Positions 8,814-16,892 of a stretch of DNA of 64,000 nucleotides are shown here, piece after piece (the stretch's first letter is position 1; each line of letters starts with the position of its first letter). Source of the DNA: JAICYJ01 sp963737445 (GTDB taxonomy: Bacteria; Actinomycetota; Thermoleophilia; Gaiellales; JAICJC01); the NCBI GenBank assembly GCA_963737445.1, contig CAVTSO010000025.1, positions 236,808 through 300,807 of the forward strand. The letters are read 5' to 3'. Position numbers and translations under genes: made by a program. The notes under the pieces were generated by a model that saw only the letters and a program-made list of their open reading frames with translations, was not told where the DNA came from and made no database searches.

Positions 8814-9266
8814 ATGGCGCTGCGACCACGCCCCACCAAGAACAGCGCGTGGATACTGGTAGTTACGTTCGCGCTGATCGCAGGGTGCGGTTCTGGAACC
8901 GCGTTCGCTCCAAATGGCACCCAGCTCGAGGCCACGCCAACCGGGAACTTCGTCCTCTACGTCAGCGATCAGAGCTTCGAGCTCGGCCACGTCGACATCA
9001 CCATCCGGATCGACGGCAAGGTCGCGGTCAGTGATCGCTTTGCCGTCGGCAACGAGCACAACTGGCGGCAGTACCGATTCCAGCTCGATCCGGGCGTGCA
9101 TCATCTCACCGCGATCTCACACCAGGGACGCGCCCGGCTTGCAAGCACCTTCCGCATGAAGGAGAAGCTGAACGGAGTGGTCGACTACTGGTACGCACCG
9201 GGCAACCCCGGCGGCCGCCGGCAGCTCACGTTCCATCACACCCCCGGCCAGATCGCCTTCGCCTGA
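8814..9266 (+). CDS. Putative lipoprotein of unknown function
   Basis: A 150-residue protein with a lipoprotein signal: a basic start, hydrophobic WILVVTFALIAGC and a lipobox Cys near residue 25. The mature part is a beta-rich domain (NFVLYVSDQSFELGHVDITI, RIDGKVAVSDRF, QLDPGVHHLTAISHQGRARL) that looks like a small immunoglobulin-like or lectin-like sandwich. I recognise no named family. It follows the second Tad-like gene by about 46 bases and may be the last gene of the surface cluster. No clear ribosome site precedes ATG 8814. Confidence 0.6.
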   Translation: MALRPRPTKNSAWILVVTFALIAGCGSGTAFAPNGTQLEATPTGNFVLYVSDQSFELGHVDITIRIDGKVAVSDRFAVGNEHNWRQYRFQLDPGVHHLTAISHQGRARLASTFRMKEKLNGVVDYWYAPGNPGGRRQLTFHHTPGQIAFA

Positions 9267-9685
9267 GCGACGGTGCGCCCCGGCGGCGTGACCGTGCGTC
9301 GCCAGGGCGTGGACCACGACGTCCGAGGTAAACGTTGATCGCGCTCCAATCGGATCCGGCGGTCCAGACCAGTCGCCGGTATGCGGCTTCACGACTGGGA
9401 TGCGAGCAGCCCGGGTTTCCCGCGCGGCAAACCAATACATCCCTAACAACTTGACACTCCGGCGCGGCCGTGGCAGGGCGCCGACCGGGGTTGGCACACC
9501 CCTCGTACTGAGACGGCAAAATCAGCGACGGCGCCGGTTGCCGATCGGTGGCGGACGGACCCGAACGGCACGCCACCTCACGTTCACGTCTCTGATCCAC
9601 CGCTGATTAGTGGTTTCAAACGGCTTGATCGCTGGTCGCGATCGCCGCCGGATGGACGCTCAAGCGACGTGACGTCTGAGTCCCG
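9267..9685. other. Intergenic stretch without a supported gene
   Basis: These 419 bases lie between the lipoprotein gene and the end of the first Asp-box propeller gene. Reading frames here have no start signals, family motifs or coding-like composition. A TTGACA hexamer occurs at 9451-9456, but no -10 box stands at the right distance and no gene follows on that strand. I see no strong hairpin. Confidence 0.5.
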
Positions 9686-11077
9686 TTATTGCCCCCTGGT
9701 GTACCAGCTGCCGCCGGGGCCGACGTAGCTCGTACCTTCGCTCCAGATCACGTAGTTGACGCCGGACGGTGCCGTCTCCATCTCGAAGTAGTCACCGTAC
9801 GGGAACGCGTAACCGGCGGCCGTCTTGTACGGCGCGCCCGACCCGAGGTCTGACAGCCGCACCGCGGTCGACCAGGCTCCGCCGCCGTTGGTGGTGCGTG
9901 TGTACCAAGTGTTGTATGCGCTCGAGCCGTTCCTGTTGTCTTGCCACGCAACGCGGAAGTCGCCGGCGGTCGGCCCATGGGAGACGACGGGGAACCCGCT
10001 ATCTCCGAGACCGTTCAGCTGCTGCCGCGCGCTCCAGGTTGCACCGTCGGTGGATGTGCGTACGTACAACCCCTTCGGCGCTCCCGCCGTGGTGTTGAGC
10101 GTGTAGGCGACCAGCACCTTGCCGGCCGAGTCGACCGAGAGCATCGCCTGCGGTCCCAGGAAGTCGTTCGTGCAGCCGTTGGACGTGCAGGCCGGCTGCT
10201 GCTCGGATGTGTCGATGAAGGTCGTCGTCCACGACGTTCCGCCGTTGGTGGAGCGGAGCACCGCCAGCTTCACCTGGCCGGTGGCGCTCTGGTTCTCGGC
10301 GCTCTCGGAGAAGTAGATCGAGCCGTTGGGAGCAACGGTGCCGCCCTCGGCGAACCAGTAGAGGGAGTCGCTGTTGGTCTTGACCCGGGTGCCCCAGGTC
10401 GCGCCGAAGTCGTGCGAGGCGACCACATAGCTGTCGCTCGAGTTGAAGGCGATGTAGACGTCCTTGCCGGTCGGCGATATCGCGAGGATCGGCTTGTCGC
10501 TGAAGCTGAGGGACTTGCCCTCAACCGACTTTGGCTTTGACCAGGTCGCCCCGTGATTGGTCGACTTCGAGAACACCACGCCCGGCTGGTAGTCGTTCAG
10601 CCACGCCGCATACAAGGTGCCGTCGCTGGCCACGGCCAGCTGCGGATCGTTCTGCGCCTTCACGCTCTTGCACGCACAGATGTACGTGTCTGGGCCCCAA
10701 GTGGCCCCGCCGTCGCTCGAGGCGCGCACGATGATTGCTGGATCCGAACACGAGGCGCAGGCCTTTGGCCCGCCGTAGCGCGTGGTCGCCTGGTAGACGT
10801 ACGACGAACTGGGATCGACCCCGATCGCGGGCTCCCAGTCATCACCGGTGCTCCACAGACGCTCCGAGTCGAATCCCGTCGGCGCCGCCGCGGCCTGCAC
10901 CTTCAGCTGACGAACCGTGCCATGGAAGGCTGCGATCCGCGCCCCCGCCACGTCCTTGTCCGGATCTCCCTTGCCGTCGTGCTCCTCACTGCTGCGCCCC
11001 AACCCGACGATCAGAGCCGCCACCACGACCACCACCACGACCACGATCCCCACCAGCAACAATCGTCTCTGCAGCAT
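9686..11077 (-). CDS. Secreted or anchored Asp-box (BNR) beta-propeller, sialidase-like fold
   Basis: 463 residues. The amino end has a strong helix (LLLVGIVVVVVVVVAALIVG), either a signal anchor or an uncleaved signal. The body carries repeated Asp-boxes of the S-x-D-x-G-x-T-W type: SSDGGATWG, STNHGATWS, SHDFGATWG, STNGGTSWT and STDGATWS. This is the exo-alpha-sialidase/BNR propeller fold. The Arg triad, Asp and Tyr needed for true sialidase chemistry could not be confirmed, so enzyme activity is unproven. ATG 11077 follows GGGGAGG. The upstream gene is a paralogue 32 bases away, and both probably come from the promoter at 12411-12439. Both proteins end with a related GAPYKTAAGY / GASYKTPAGF block followed by PYGDY. 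Confidence 0.75.
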   Translation of the reverse strand: MLQRRLLLVGIVVVVVVVVAALIVGLGRSSEEHDGKGDPDKDVAGARIAAFHGTVRQLKVQAAAAPTGFDSERLWSTGDDWEPAIGVDPSSSYVYQATTRYGGPKACASCSDPAIIVRASSDGGATWGPDTYICACKSVKAQNDPQLAVASDGTLYAAWLNDYQPGVVFSKSTNHGATWSKPKSVEGKSLSFSDKPILAISPTGKDVYIAFNSSDSYVVASHDFGATWGTRVKTNSDSLYWFAEGGTVAPNGSIYFSESAENQSATGQVKLAVLRSTNGGTSWTTTFIDTSEQQPACTSNGCTNDFLGPQAMLSVDSAGKVLVAYTLNTTAGAPKGLYVRTSTDGATWSARQQLNGLGDSGFPVVSHGPTAGDFRVAWQDNRNGSSAYNTWYTRTTNGGGAWSTAVRLSDLGSGAPYKTAAGYAFPYGDYFEMETAPSGVNYVIWSEGTSYVGPGGSWYTRGQ

Positions 11078-11109
11078 CTTGCCTTGCCTCCCCAGACCGG
11101 TTGAGGGAC

Positions 11110-12378
11110 TCAGTTCTGTCGGTTCGCCCAGATGTCTCCGTGCACCTGGCCGGTGTCGCCTTCGCCCATCACCGCCACGGCCTTGCCGGCGGAGTTGATG
11201 GCGACCGTGTCGTAGTCGCCATACGGCGAGCCGAAGCCGGCTGGTGTCTTGTAGGACGCACCGGAGGTCGCGTCCGACACCTTTGCATCGGCGGTCCAGG
11301 TGGCACCGCCGTCGGCGGATTGGCGCTCCCAAACGTTCCAGCCACCACCGCGGTTGTCCATCCAGGTGATCACGAACTGGCCCGCTGCCTTGCCTGCGGC
11401 GGCAACCTGGGTGGCGTCCGCCCCGCCCGCTGAGGTCGTCATCTCGACCCGGGCGCTCCAGGTGGCACCCGAATCGGCCGAGCGGCGCACGTACACCTTG
11501 CCGTTCGCGCCCACGCTGATCGACCCGCTGTATAGGAGCACCAGCGTACCGGCAGCATCAGAAGCGACCGTGGTCACCGACGAGGTCGCGAACGTTGCCC
11601 CGGTGTTGAGCGTATCCGCCACCGTTCGCTGCCATGTGCCCCCGCCGTTCGTGGAGCGGAACGCGACGATGTTGATAGGCCCAGTGAGCTTTGTGCTGTT
11701 GCCCTTCTCGGGATACTCCGACCCGACCATCACGGCCGTCCCGTTCGGGAGCACCGTGCCGCCGTTCGGGTAGTAGTAGATGTTCGACTCGTTCGTGATC
11801 CGTACCGGCGTCGAGAAGGTGAGACCTGCGTCGTGCGACGAGGTGGCGTCGATGTTGCCGTGCGACGCCCACATCACGTAGATGTCCTGTCCGTTGGCGC
11901 TGGTGGTCATCCACGGCTTGTCACCCCAGGTGCCGACGGAGATCTTGATCGGCGTCGACCAGGTGGCCGCGTGGTCGGTCGACCGGGTGAATGAGATGTG
12001 GTTTCCCTGCATGAAGGTCGCGTACACGGCGCCGGTGCTCGACGTCGCCAGCGTGATGTCGTACTCCCCCTTCCCGCAATTCGGGCAAAGTGGCTCGACC
12101 GCGCCCCACGTCGATCCGCCGTCGGTTGACGTCCGCGTGCTGATGGTGATGCTGGGGCCCGAGTACTGCATCCAGGCGGCATAGACGTACGGCGCCGACG
12201 GATCGGCGGCGATCGCCGGCTCCCACCCGTCACCCGTCGCCGGCGAGGAGATGATCGACTCCCCCTGCCAGGTAATTGGCGCGGCGCGTACTCCCGCCAC
12301 TCCCACCGTCAACGCGATCACGGTCACCGCAAATGCCGCACAAACGGTCATGCCAACGCGAAACGTGGATCCCGACAC
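11110..12378 (-). CDS. Secreted Asp-box (BNR) beta-propeller
   Basis: 422 residues with a cleavable-looking signal ending GVAGVRAAP. Asp-boxes include STDGGSTWG, STDHAATWS, SHDAGLTFS, STNGGGTWQ, SADSGATWS and SADGGATWT, enough for a six-bladed propeller. The opening PATGDGWEPAIAADPSAPYV matches STGDDWEPAIGVDPSSSYV of the neighbour at 9686-11077, so the two are duplicates. The products are probably wall-associated or extracellular binding or hydrolytic proteins; the substrate is unknown. GTG at 12378 has AAGGAG six bases upstream. It is the first gene of a two-gene operon with a good promoter upstream. Confidence 0.75.
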   Translation of the reverse strand: MSGSTFRVGMTVCAAFAVTVIALTVGVAGVRAAPITWQGESIISSPATGDGWEPAIAADPSAPYVYAAWMQYSGPSITISTRTSTDGGSTWGAVEPLCPNCGKGEYDITLATSSTGAVYATFMQGNHISFTRSTDHAATWSTPIKISVGTWGDKPWMTTSANGQDIYVMWASHGNIDATSSHDAGLTFSTPVRITNESNIYYYPNGGTVLPNGTAVMVGSEYPEKGNSTKLTGPINIVAFRSTNGGGTWQRTVADTLNTGATFATSSVTTVASDAAGTLVLLYSGSISVGANGKVYVRRSADSGATWSARVEMTTSAGGADATQVAAAGKAAGQFVITWMDNRGGGWNVWERQSADGGATWTADAKVSDATSGASYKTPAGFGSPYGDYDTVAINSAGKAVAVMGEGDTGQVHGDIWANRQN

Positions 12379-12410
12379 CGGAGGCTCCTTATCGTGGGAT
12401 GGCGGCGCAT

Positions 12411-12439
12411 AACGTATAAACCCCCAAACGTTCTGTCAA
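12411..12439 (-). promoter_or_regulatory. Housekeeping-type promoter for the propeller operon
   Basis: On the minus strand TTGACA (12434-12439) is followed by exactly 17 bases and then TACGTT (12411-12416), a good SigA-type -35/-10 pair. Transcription would start near 12404, giving a leader of about 26 bases that contains AAGGAG before the GTG at 12378. The spacer contains CGTTTGGGGGTTT, which also occurs upstream of the Tad-like gene at 4959-4971. Confidence 0.65.
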
Positions 12440-12473
12440 ACCGAATCCGGCGTGTGGACGCGTACACGGAGCG

Positions 12474-13619
12474 TTATCTGCTGGCCTTGCCCAGTGCGCC
12501 GGCGAGCTCGTCGATGTCGGAGCTGTCGTTGTAGGCGTGAAGGGACACGCGGATGCCGCCCCCTCTCGAGCTGACCACGATCTGATGCTCTTCAGCGAGG
12601 CAAGCCTGGATCGCCGGTGCCGCGAGCGTGGGATGACGCAGCGAGACGATGTGATGGCTCGCCGCGGGCGCGTCGAGATCTCGGAATGGCGTCCAGCCGT
12701 GAGATACCGTCGCGGCTACGAGTTCGTGCGCGAGTGCATCGGCATGTCGGGTGAGCGCCGGAAAGCCGACTCCGGTCAACAGCTGGATCGAGGTGCTCAG
12801 CCCGGCGGCCGAGCTGTAGGCGATCGTTGAGAGTTCGAACCGTCGCGCGCCGGTTGCGAGCGCCAGCGTCGTGGGGTCGAACTGGAAGGGATGCTCGGTG
12901 CTCTTCCAGCCGACGATCGGCGGCACGGCCTGCAGCAACTCGTCGGCGGCCACCAGCAGCGCGACGCCGCCATGCGTCGACAGCCATTTGTACCCGCTGC
13001 AAACGAGCGCGTCAGCAGACCACGAACGCTGGCTCACTTCCATCGCTCCAGCCATCTGCGTGACGTCGACGATGACACGCGCCCCCACCGCGTGCGCACG
13101 CCGAACGACCTCGCCGACATCGACCAGCGAACCGGTGGCGAACTGAACCGCACTGAAGCAGACCGCAGTGGTGCCGCTCTGCATGCCGTCGACAAGTGCG
13201 GTCGTGAGATCCTGTTTTGGACTGTCCTCGACCCACCTGATAACCGTGCCGAACCGCTCGCGCGCCACGAGCCACGGGTACGTGACGCTGGGAAAATCGG
13301 TCGCCACGAGCAGCACCTCGCCTCCGGCCTTCCCTGCCAGGATCGCGAGCTGACCGAGCGCCTCACTGGCTCCTCCTACCACCGCTACCGACCGCAGCGG
13401 CGCGTCCAACAACCCGGCCGCGGCCTGTCGGAGATGATCCAGAATCCGCTCTTCGGCGACGTCCGAGAGCCGCGCGTTGCCGTACTGGGCCACGTCGACG
13501 AGGAAATCGACCATCGCCTCCGTCGACCGCCGCGGAACCAGCCCCAGCGACGCCTGGTTCAGGTACACGCAGCGCTCCAGCGCCGCGTATTCCTCGCGCG
13601 GGACCAGGGCCGACGTCAA
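12474..13619 (-). CDS. Class V aminotransferase (cysteine desulfurase/epimerase-like PLP enzyme)
   Basis: 381 residues of fold-type I PLP enzyme. Visible marks are VYLNQASLGLVP at the start, VVGGASEALGQLA for the cofactor phosphate, the cofactor Asp in VIVDVTQMAG, and the Schiff-base lysine in LVCSGYKWLSTHGG. The carboxyl domain ends with GGGIRVSLHAYNDSSDID, the usual end of the NifS/CsdA/Epi-like group. The family includes cysteine desulfurases, selenocysteine lyases and isopenicillin N epimerase-like proteins. There is no obvious active-site Cys loop, so a desulfurase role is not supported. TTG at 13619 is the apparent start, with only a weak ribosome site. It stands alone on its strand. 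Confidence 0.78.
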   Translation of the reverse strand: MTSALVPREEYAALERCVYLNQASLGLVPRRSTEAMVDFLVDVAQYGNARLSDVAEERILDHLRQAAAGLLDAPLRSVAVVGGASEALGQLAILAGKAGGEVLLVATDFPSVTYPWLVARERFGTVIRWVEDSPKQDLTTALVDGMQSGTTAVCFSAVQFATGSLVDVGEVVRRAHAVGARVIVDVTQMAGAMEVSQRSWSADALVCSGYKWLSTHGGVALLVAADELLQAVPPIVGWKSTEHPFQFDPTTLALATGARRFELSTIAYSSAAGLSTSIQLLTGVGFPALTRHADALAHELVAATVSHGWTPFRDLDAPAASHHIVSLRHPTLAAPAIQACLAEEHQIVVSSRGGGIRVSLHAYNDSSDIDELAGALGKASR

Positions 13620-13672
13620 ACCAAAGACCTAACAAGGCGAGGCATCGCGTATGAGTATCCCTAAACGCGCGC

Positions 13673-13706
13673 GGCTGGGGTGCCGGGCTCGCCCGGCGCC
13701 CCAGCC
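13673..13706. terminator. 15-bp hairpin, likely terminator
   Basis: GGCTGGGGTGCCGGG (13673-13687) pairs with CCCGGCGCCCCAGCC (13692-13706) around a CTCG loop, with a single G-T pair. It lies just after the beta-helix fragment on the minus strand and before the class V aminotransferase gene. No long T tract follows on the minus strand. Confidence 0.6.
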
Positions 13707-13719
13707 GTTTCAGCTCAGC

Positions 13720-14109
13720 TCAGTTGCAGATCCAGGACGGCTGCGACGTGTTGCAGGTGTTGCCTGGGAAGTGATTGTCGCTGCCGGACCCGTCATAGAA
13801 GATGTCCAGCGGCGAGTTACCGGTGATGGTGTTGTTGGAGATGGTGTCGTGGCGCGGGTTGAAGCCGCTACCGCCACCGATCTTGGCCGAAACCAGCACC
13901 AGCCCAGCGGAGATGAACGAATCGCCGCCCGGCTTGTTGCCGGTGATCCAGTTGTGCGTGACCCGCGTCCGGCGAGCGCCCACCAGCAGCATGCCGATGC
14001 CCGACAGGGGCGGTGCGCCCTCGTCGTCGGCGGGACAGGCCTTGTCGTTGCCCCACGAGCGGTTGTTCCACAGCGTGACTGCGCAACAGGCCGAGCTACG
14101 GGCGGCAAC
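13720..14109 (-). pseudogene. Carboxyl-terminal remnant of a parallel beta-helix protein
   Basis: The last ~125 residues of this frame resemble right-handed beta-helix rungs: VTLWNNRSWGNDKACP, GIGMLLVGARRTRVTHNWIT, HDTISNNTITGNSP and DNHFPGNTCNTS, with the N-rich turns of the NosD/pectate-lyase-like repeat. No matching rungs can be found upstream in any frame; the preceding 300 bases up to the arginase stop are unrelated. A full family member would be 350 residues or more, so this is a 5'-truncated remnant. The stop and a terminator-like hairpin downstream are intact. Confidence 0.55.
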
Positions 14110-14411
14110 TAACCAACGACACCAGGAGAAGGTGCAGCGATGACCGGGCCTCGACTCCTTGTGGTGCCGCAAGCGACGTCCTACACTGTGGTCATGAACG
14201 TCGTGGCGCTGTTGCGCCGAATCGGACGCAGGTTGCAGCCGCCCGGGAACCGTGGCTCGCTCGAAACGGAGTATCGCCAGCCGAACATGGATCCCACGCA
14301 CTCTCAGTCCGAAGGCAGTTACGTCGCGAAGATGAACAGCGGCGGCAGGTAGCTCGCCGCGCCCCCGGCAGATACCCGGGGGCGGAAACCTTCGGAACCT
14401 TTCGCGCCGGC
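14110..14411. other. Intergenic stretch left of the arginase-family gene
   Basis: About 300 bases between the beta-helix remnant and the arginase-family stop. No frame has family motifs. The only clear structure is the hairpin at 14360-14384. The DNA may be what is left after loss of the beta-helix gene's 5' end. Confidence 0.4.
14360..14384. terminator. Nine-base-pair GC hairpin after the arginase-family gene
   Basis: CGCCCCCGG (14360-14368) pairs perfectly with CCGGGGGCG (14376-14384) around a seven-base loop. It is 27 bases beyond the arginase-family stop on the minus strand, where a terminator is expected. No T tract follows. Confidence 0.45.
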
Positions 14412-15320
14412 TCAGGCTCGATCGGAGAGCGACCCCGCAACGTCGGCCACGTACTGGACGATGCGTCTCGCCTCCGTGCCGTCGGGATCCTGCTCCGGGT
14501 CATAGATCGCGATGCTCCAGCCGGCACAACCGCCACAGGCGAGCGCGGCAGCCGTGAGCTCGGTGAGTTGTGGCCAGTCGAGACCACCCGGCTCGTCCTC
14601 GTCGTCGGGCACCCGGCCGGCGGTGAAGATGTCCTGCGCGAGCACGTCGAGATCGGTGTGCAGCCACCATGCTGGCGCCGAGTCACGGACATGCGCGACG
14701 GCCTTGCGCGCGACCTGGGCGGGATCGGCCGGGATCGCCTCGTAGCCCCGGAAAAACACGCCACGGTCGGCCAGACTTGCGAGGTTGAGCGTTCGGCGTA
14801 GCGCACGGTCGCGCGGACCGAGCATGGCCAGCGCCGCCGGCTCGAGCGCCGGCAGGTGGCGGCGCAGCGGCGCGGGCGCGAGCTGCCCGGTGATGCCCAG
14901 GAGCAGGCCCACCTCCATGTTCGCCGCCTCGCCGTCGGGCGACACGTCCAGCGGCGTCGTATCCTGATGACCATCGACGAACACCAGGCCGGCCCGGCCG
15001 TGGTGGTCGCGCAGGCAGGTCACCGCGCCCAGCAGCACCGAGCACTCACCGCCATAGACGATCGGGAAGCGACCGGCGGCCAGCGCCGCACCCACCTGCT
15101 CGCGAAGCTCCTCGACCAGGGCCAGCAAGGCCGCCTCGTTCATCAATCCCGAGCCGGCGGCACGACCCGGGTCGGGGGTCGGCAACACGAAATCGGTCCG
15201 CCCTACCTCACGCTTGCCGAAGGCGCCTTCGAGGCCGGCGTCGCGCAGCGCCTCGGCCGCGCAGGCCTGGTGCCCGACACGGCCGAAGCCGTCGAAGGGA
15301 GCCCCGATCAGCTGAATCAA
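14412..15320 (-). CDS. Arginase/ureohydrolase superfamily protein with an altered metal motif
   Basis: 302 residues with the ureohydrolase order of motifs. Motif 1, normally GGDHS, is YGGECSVLLGAV, so the His metal ligand is Cys. Motif 2, normally DAHxD, is FVDGHQD, with the D-H-D ligands kept. Motif 3, normally SxDxDxxDP, is HTDLDVLAQD, with both Asp kept. Classical members hydrolyse arginine, agmatine or formiminoglutamate with two Mn ions; this variant may use a different metal or substrate. The TTG start at 15320 overlaps the upstream lipoprotein stop (TTGA), indicating coupling. A second, canonical member is at 49930-50907. Confidence 0.75.
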   Translation of the reverse strand: MIQLIGAPFDGFGRVGHQACAAEALRDAGLEGAFGKREVGRTDFVLPTPDPGRAAGSGLMNEAALLALVEELREQVGAALAAGRFPIVYGGECSVLLGAVTCLRDHHGRAGLVFVDGHQDTTPLDVSPDGEAANMEVGLLLGITGQLAPAPLRRHLPALEPAALAMLGPRDRALRRTLNLASLADRGVFFRGYEAIPADPAQVARKAVAHVRDSAPAWWLHTDLDVLAQDIFTAGRVPDDEDEPGGLDWPQLTELTAAALACGGCAGWSIAIYDPEQDPDGTEARRIVQYVADVAGSLSDRA

Positions 15321-15661
15321 CAGCTGATCCGAACCGTGCCGGAGTCATCCACGGCGAACACCATCCCGCTGCCGTTGGTGCCGTGGTAGATCCCGTTCAT
15401 GCCGGCCCTCCACGGCTCGTTCAGCACCTGCGTGAAGCCACCCGGCCCGGCCTGCGGGCAGTGCACCGTCAGCGGCACAGCCAGGTCGTCGGTCGAGAAC
15501 GTGCGGGTGCCGCGAACCACGACCGAGTGGTAGGGAGGGCCGGCGGAGGCGCTCCCGACGGTCGCTGCGCCGCCGGTCGAGCCCGCCTCGCTGCCGCCGC
15601 CCAGGCCGCATCCCGCCGCCATCGCCGCCAGAGTCACCGTCAACACCAGGCTGCGCCACAT
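15317..15661 (-). CDS. Small putative lipoprotein
   Basis: 114 residues. The signal is LVLTVTLAAMAAGC with the lipobox Cys at 18, then a Gly/Ser/Ala linker and a compact domain (TRTFSTDDLAVPLTVHCPQA, NGIYHGTNGSGMVFAVDDSG, TVRISC). Two mature Cys could form a disulfide. No family is recognised. It overlaps the start of the arginase-like gene by four bases, so the two are co-translated, although one product is exported and the other is not. Confidence 0.6.
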   Translation of the reverse strand: MWRSLVLTVTLAAMAAGCGLGGGSEAGSTGGAATVGSASAGPPYHSVVVRGTRTFSTDDLAVPLTVHCPQAGPGGFTQVLNEPWRAGMNGIYHGTNGSGMVFAVDDSGTVRISC

Positions 15662-15710
15662 CTCCGAAGGGACGGTACACGCCGCGGACTCGAGCCCGCC
15701 GGCCCCAGTG

Positions 15711-16892
15711 ATGGCTATGGTCCGGCGGGTGAGCAGCTCACGCCACTTCCGCCAGAAGACCGGCGAGGAGCAACGGGCGACCTGGCTGGAGCTGTTCTTC
15801 GACCTGGTCTTCGTGTTCGCGGTGACGCAGCTCAGCCACCTGCTGCTGCATAACCTGACGCTGCACGGCGCGCTGCAGACGCTGTTCCTGCTGCTGGTCG
15901 TGTGGTGGGCCTGGATCTACACGACCTGGATGACCAACTGGTTCGATCCCGAGTCGGTGCTGGTGCGACTGGTGCTGCTGGTGGTGATGGCATCCAGCCT
16001 GCTGATGGCGGTCGCCATCCCCGAGGCCTTCGGCAGGCTGGCGCCGCTGTTCGCCTGCTCCTACGTCCTGCTGCAGGTGATTCGGAACGCCTTCAACGTC
16101 TACGCCACGCCGCGCGACAACCCCTTCTACATCATCTTCCGCCGGATCCTGGCCTGGAGCCTGGTCTCGGGCGTGCTGTGGCTGGCCGGCGGGTTCGCGC
16201 CGTCGGGCGCCCGCACGTGGCTGTGGATCGCGGCGCTGGTGGTCGACTACGTGGCACCGTCCGTGGGCTACTGGACGCCCCGGCTGGGCCGCTCGGCGAC
16301 CACTGACTGGGAGATCGAGACAGCGCACTTCGCGGAGCGGTTCCAGCTGTTCATCATCATCGCGCTGGGCGAGTCGATCGTCGTCACCGGCGCCACCGCC
16401 TCGTCGCTGGTGCTGGACTTCGCGAACGGGACGGCGCTGATGGTGGCATTCGGGACGTCCGCGGCGCTGTGGTGGCTGTACTTCGACGAGGTCGGATGGC
16501 GCGCGCAGCGGACCCTGTCGCGGGCCCATGACAGCGGCAGGCTCGCGCGCGACGCCTACACCTACCTGCACATCCCGATCGTGGCGGGCATCATCGTCGT
16601 CGCCGTAGGGGACGAGCTCGTGATCGCACATCCCGGCGCGTCCCCGTCGGGCGTGGAGCTGGCCGTGATCCTGGGCGGGCCGGTGCTGTACCTGGTCGGC
16701 CACACCCTGTTTCGGCTGCGCATGATCCACAACGTCAGCCGCAAGCGCGTGGTCGCCACGCTCGCCATCCTCGCGCTGGCGCTGCTCGGCAGCACGCTCA
16801 CATCCCTGGCGCTCGCCGCCTGCGTGCTCGCGATCCTGGCGGTGCTGGCAGGGGACGAGACGCGACACCGCCTGTCCGCCGCGGCGGCATAG
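15711..16892 (+). CDS. Low-temperature requirement protein A (LtrA) family membrane protein
   Basis: 393 residues, polytopic, with about ten hydrophobic helices. The LtrA signature is clear: TWLELFFDLVFVFAVTQLSH near the start, NWFDPES, then HFAERFQLFIIIALGESIVV and LWWLYFDEVG. LtrA was named for a Listeria cold-growth phenotype; the transported or bound ligand is unknown. ATG 15711 and GTG 15708 are equally possible. The stop TAG at 16890-16892 touches the left arm of the inverted repeat described next. Confidence 0.88.
   Translation: MAMVRRVSSSRHFRQKTGEEQRATWLELFFDLVFVFAVTQLSHLLLHNLTLHGALQTLFLLLVVWWAWIYTTWMTNWFDPESVLVRLVLLVVMASSLLMAVAIPEAFGRLAPLFACSYVLLQVIRNAFNVYATPRDNPFYIIFRRILAWSLVSGVLWLAGGFAPSGARTWLWIAALVVDYVAPSVGYWTPRLGRSATTDWEIETAHFAERFQLFIIIALGESIVVTGATASSLVLDFANGTALMVAFGTSAALWWLYFDEVGWRAQRTLSRAHDSGRLARDAYTYLHIPIVAGIIVVAVGDELVIAHPGASPSGVELAVILGGPVLYLVGHTLFRLRMIHNVSRKRVVATLAILALALLGSTLTSLALAACVLAILAVLAGDETRHRLSAAAA

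Noticed and set aside
9400..9606. Possible small gene with a TTGACA box in the 9.3-9.7 kb gap
   Set aside because: The box is inside the frame, there is no -10 partner at the proper distance and no ribosome site.
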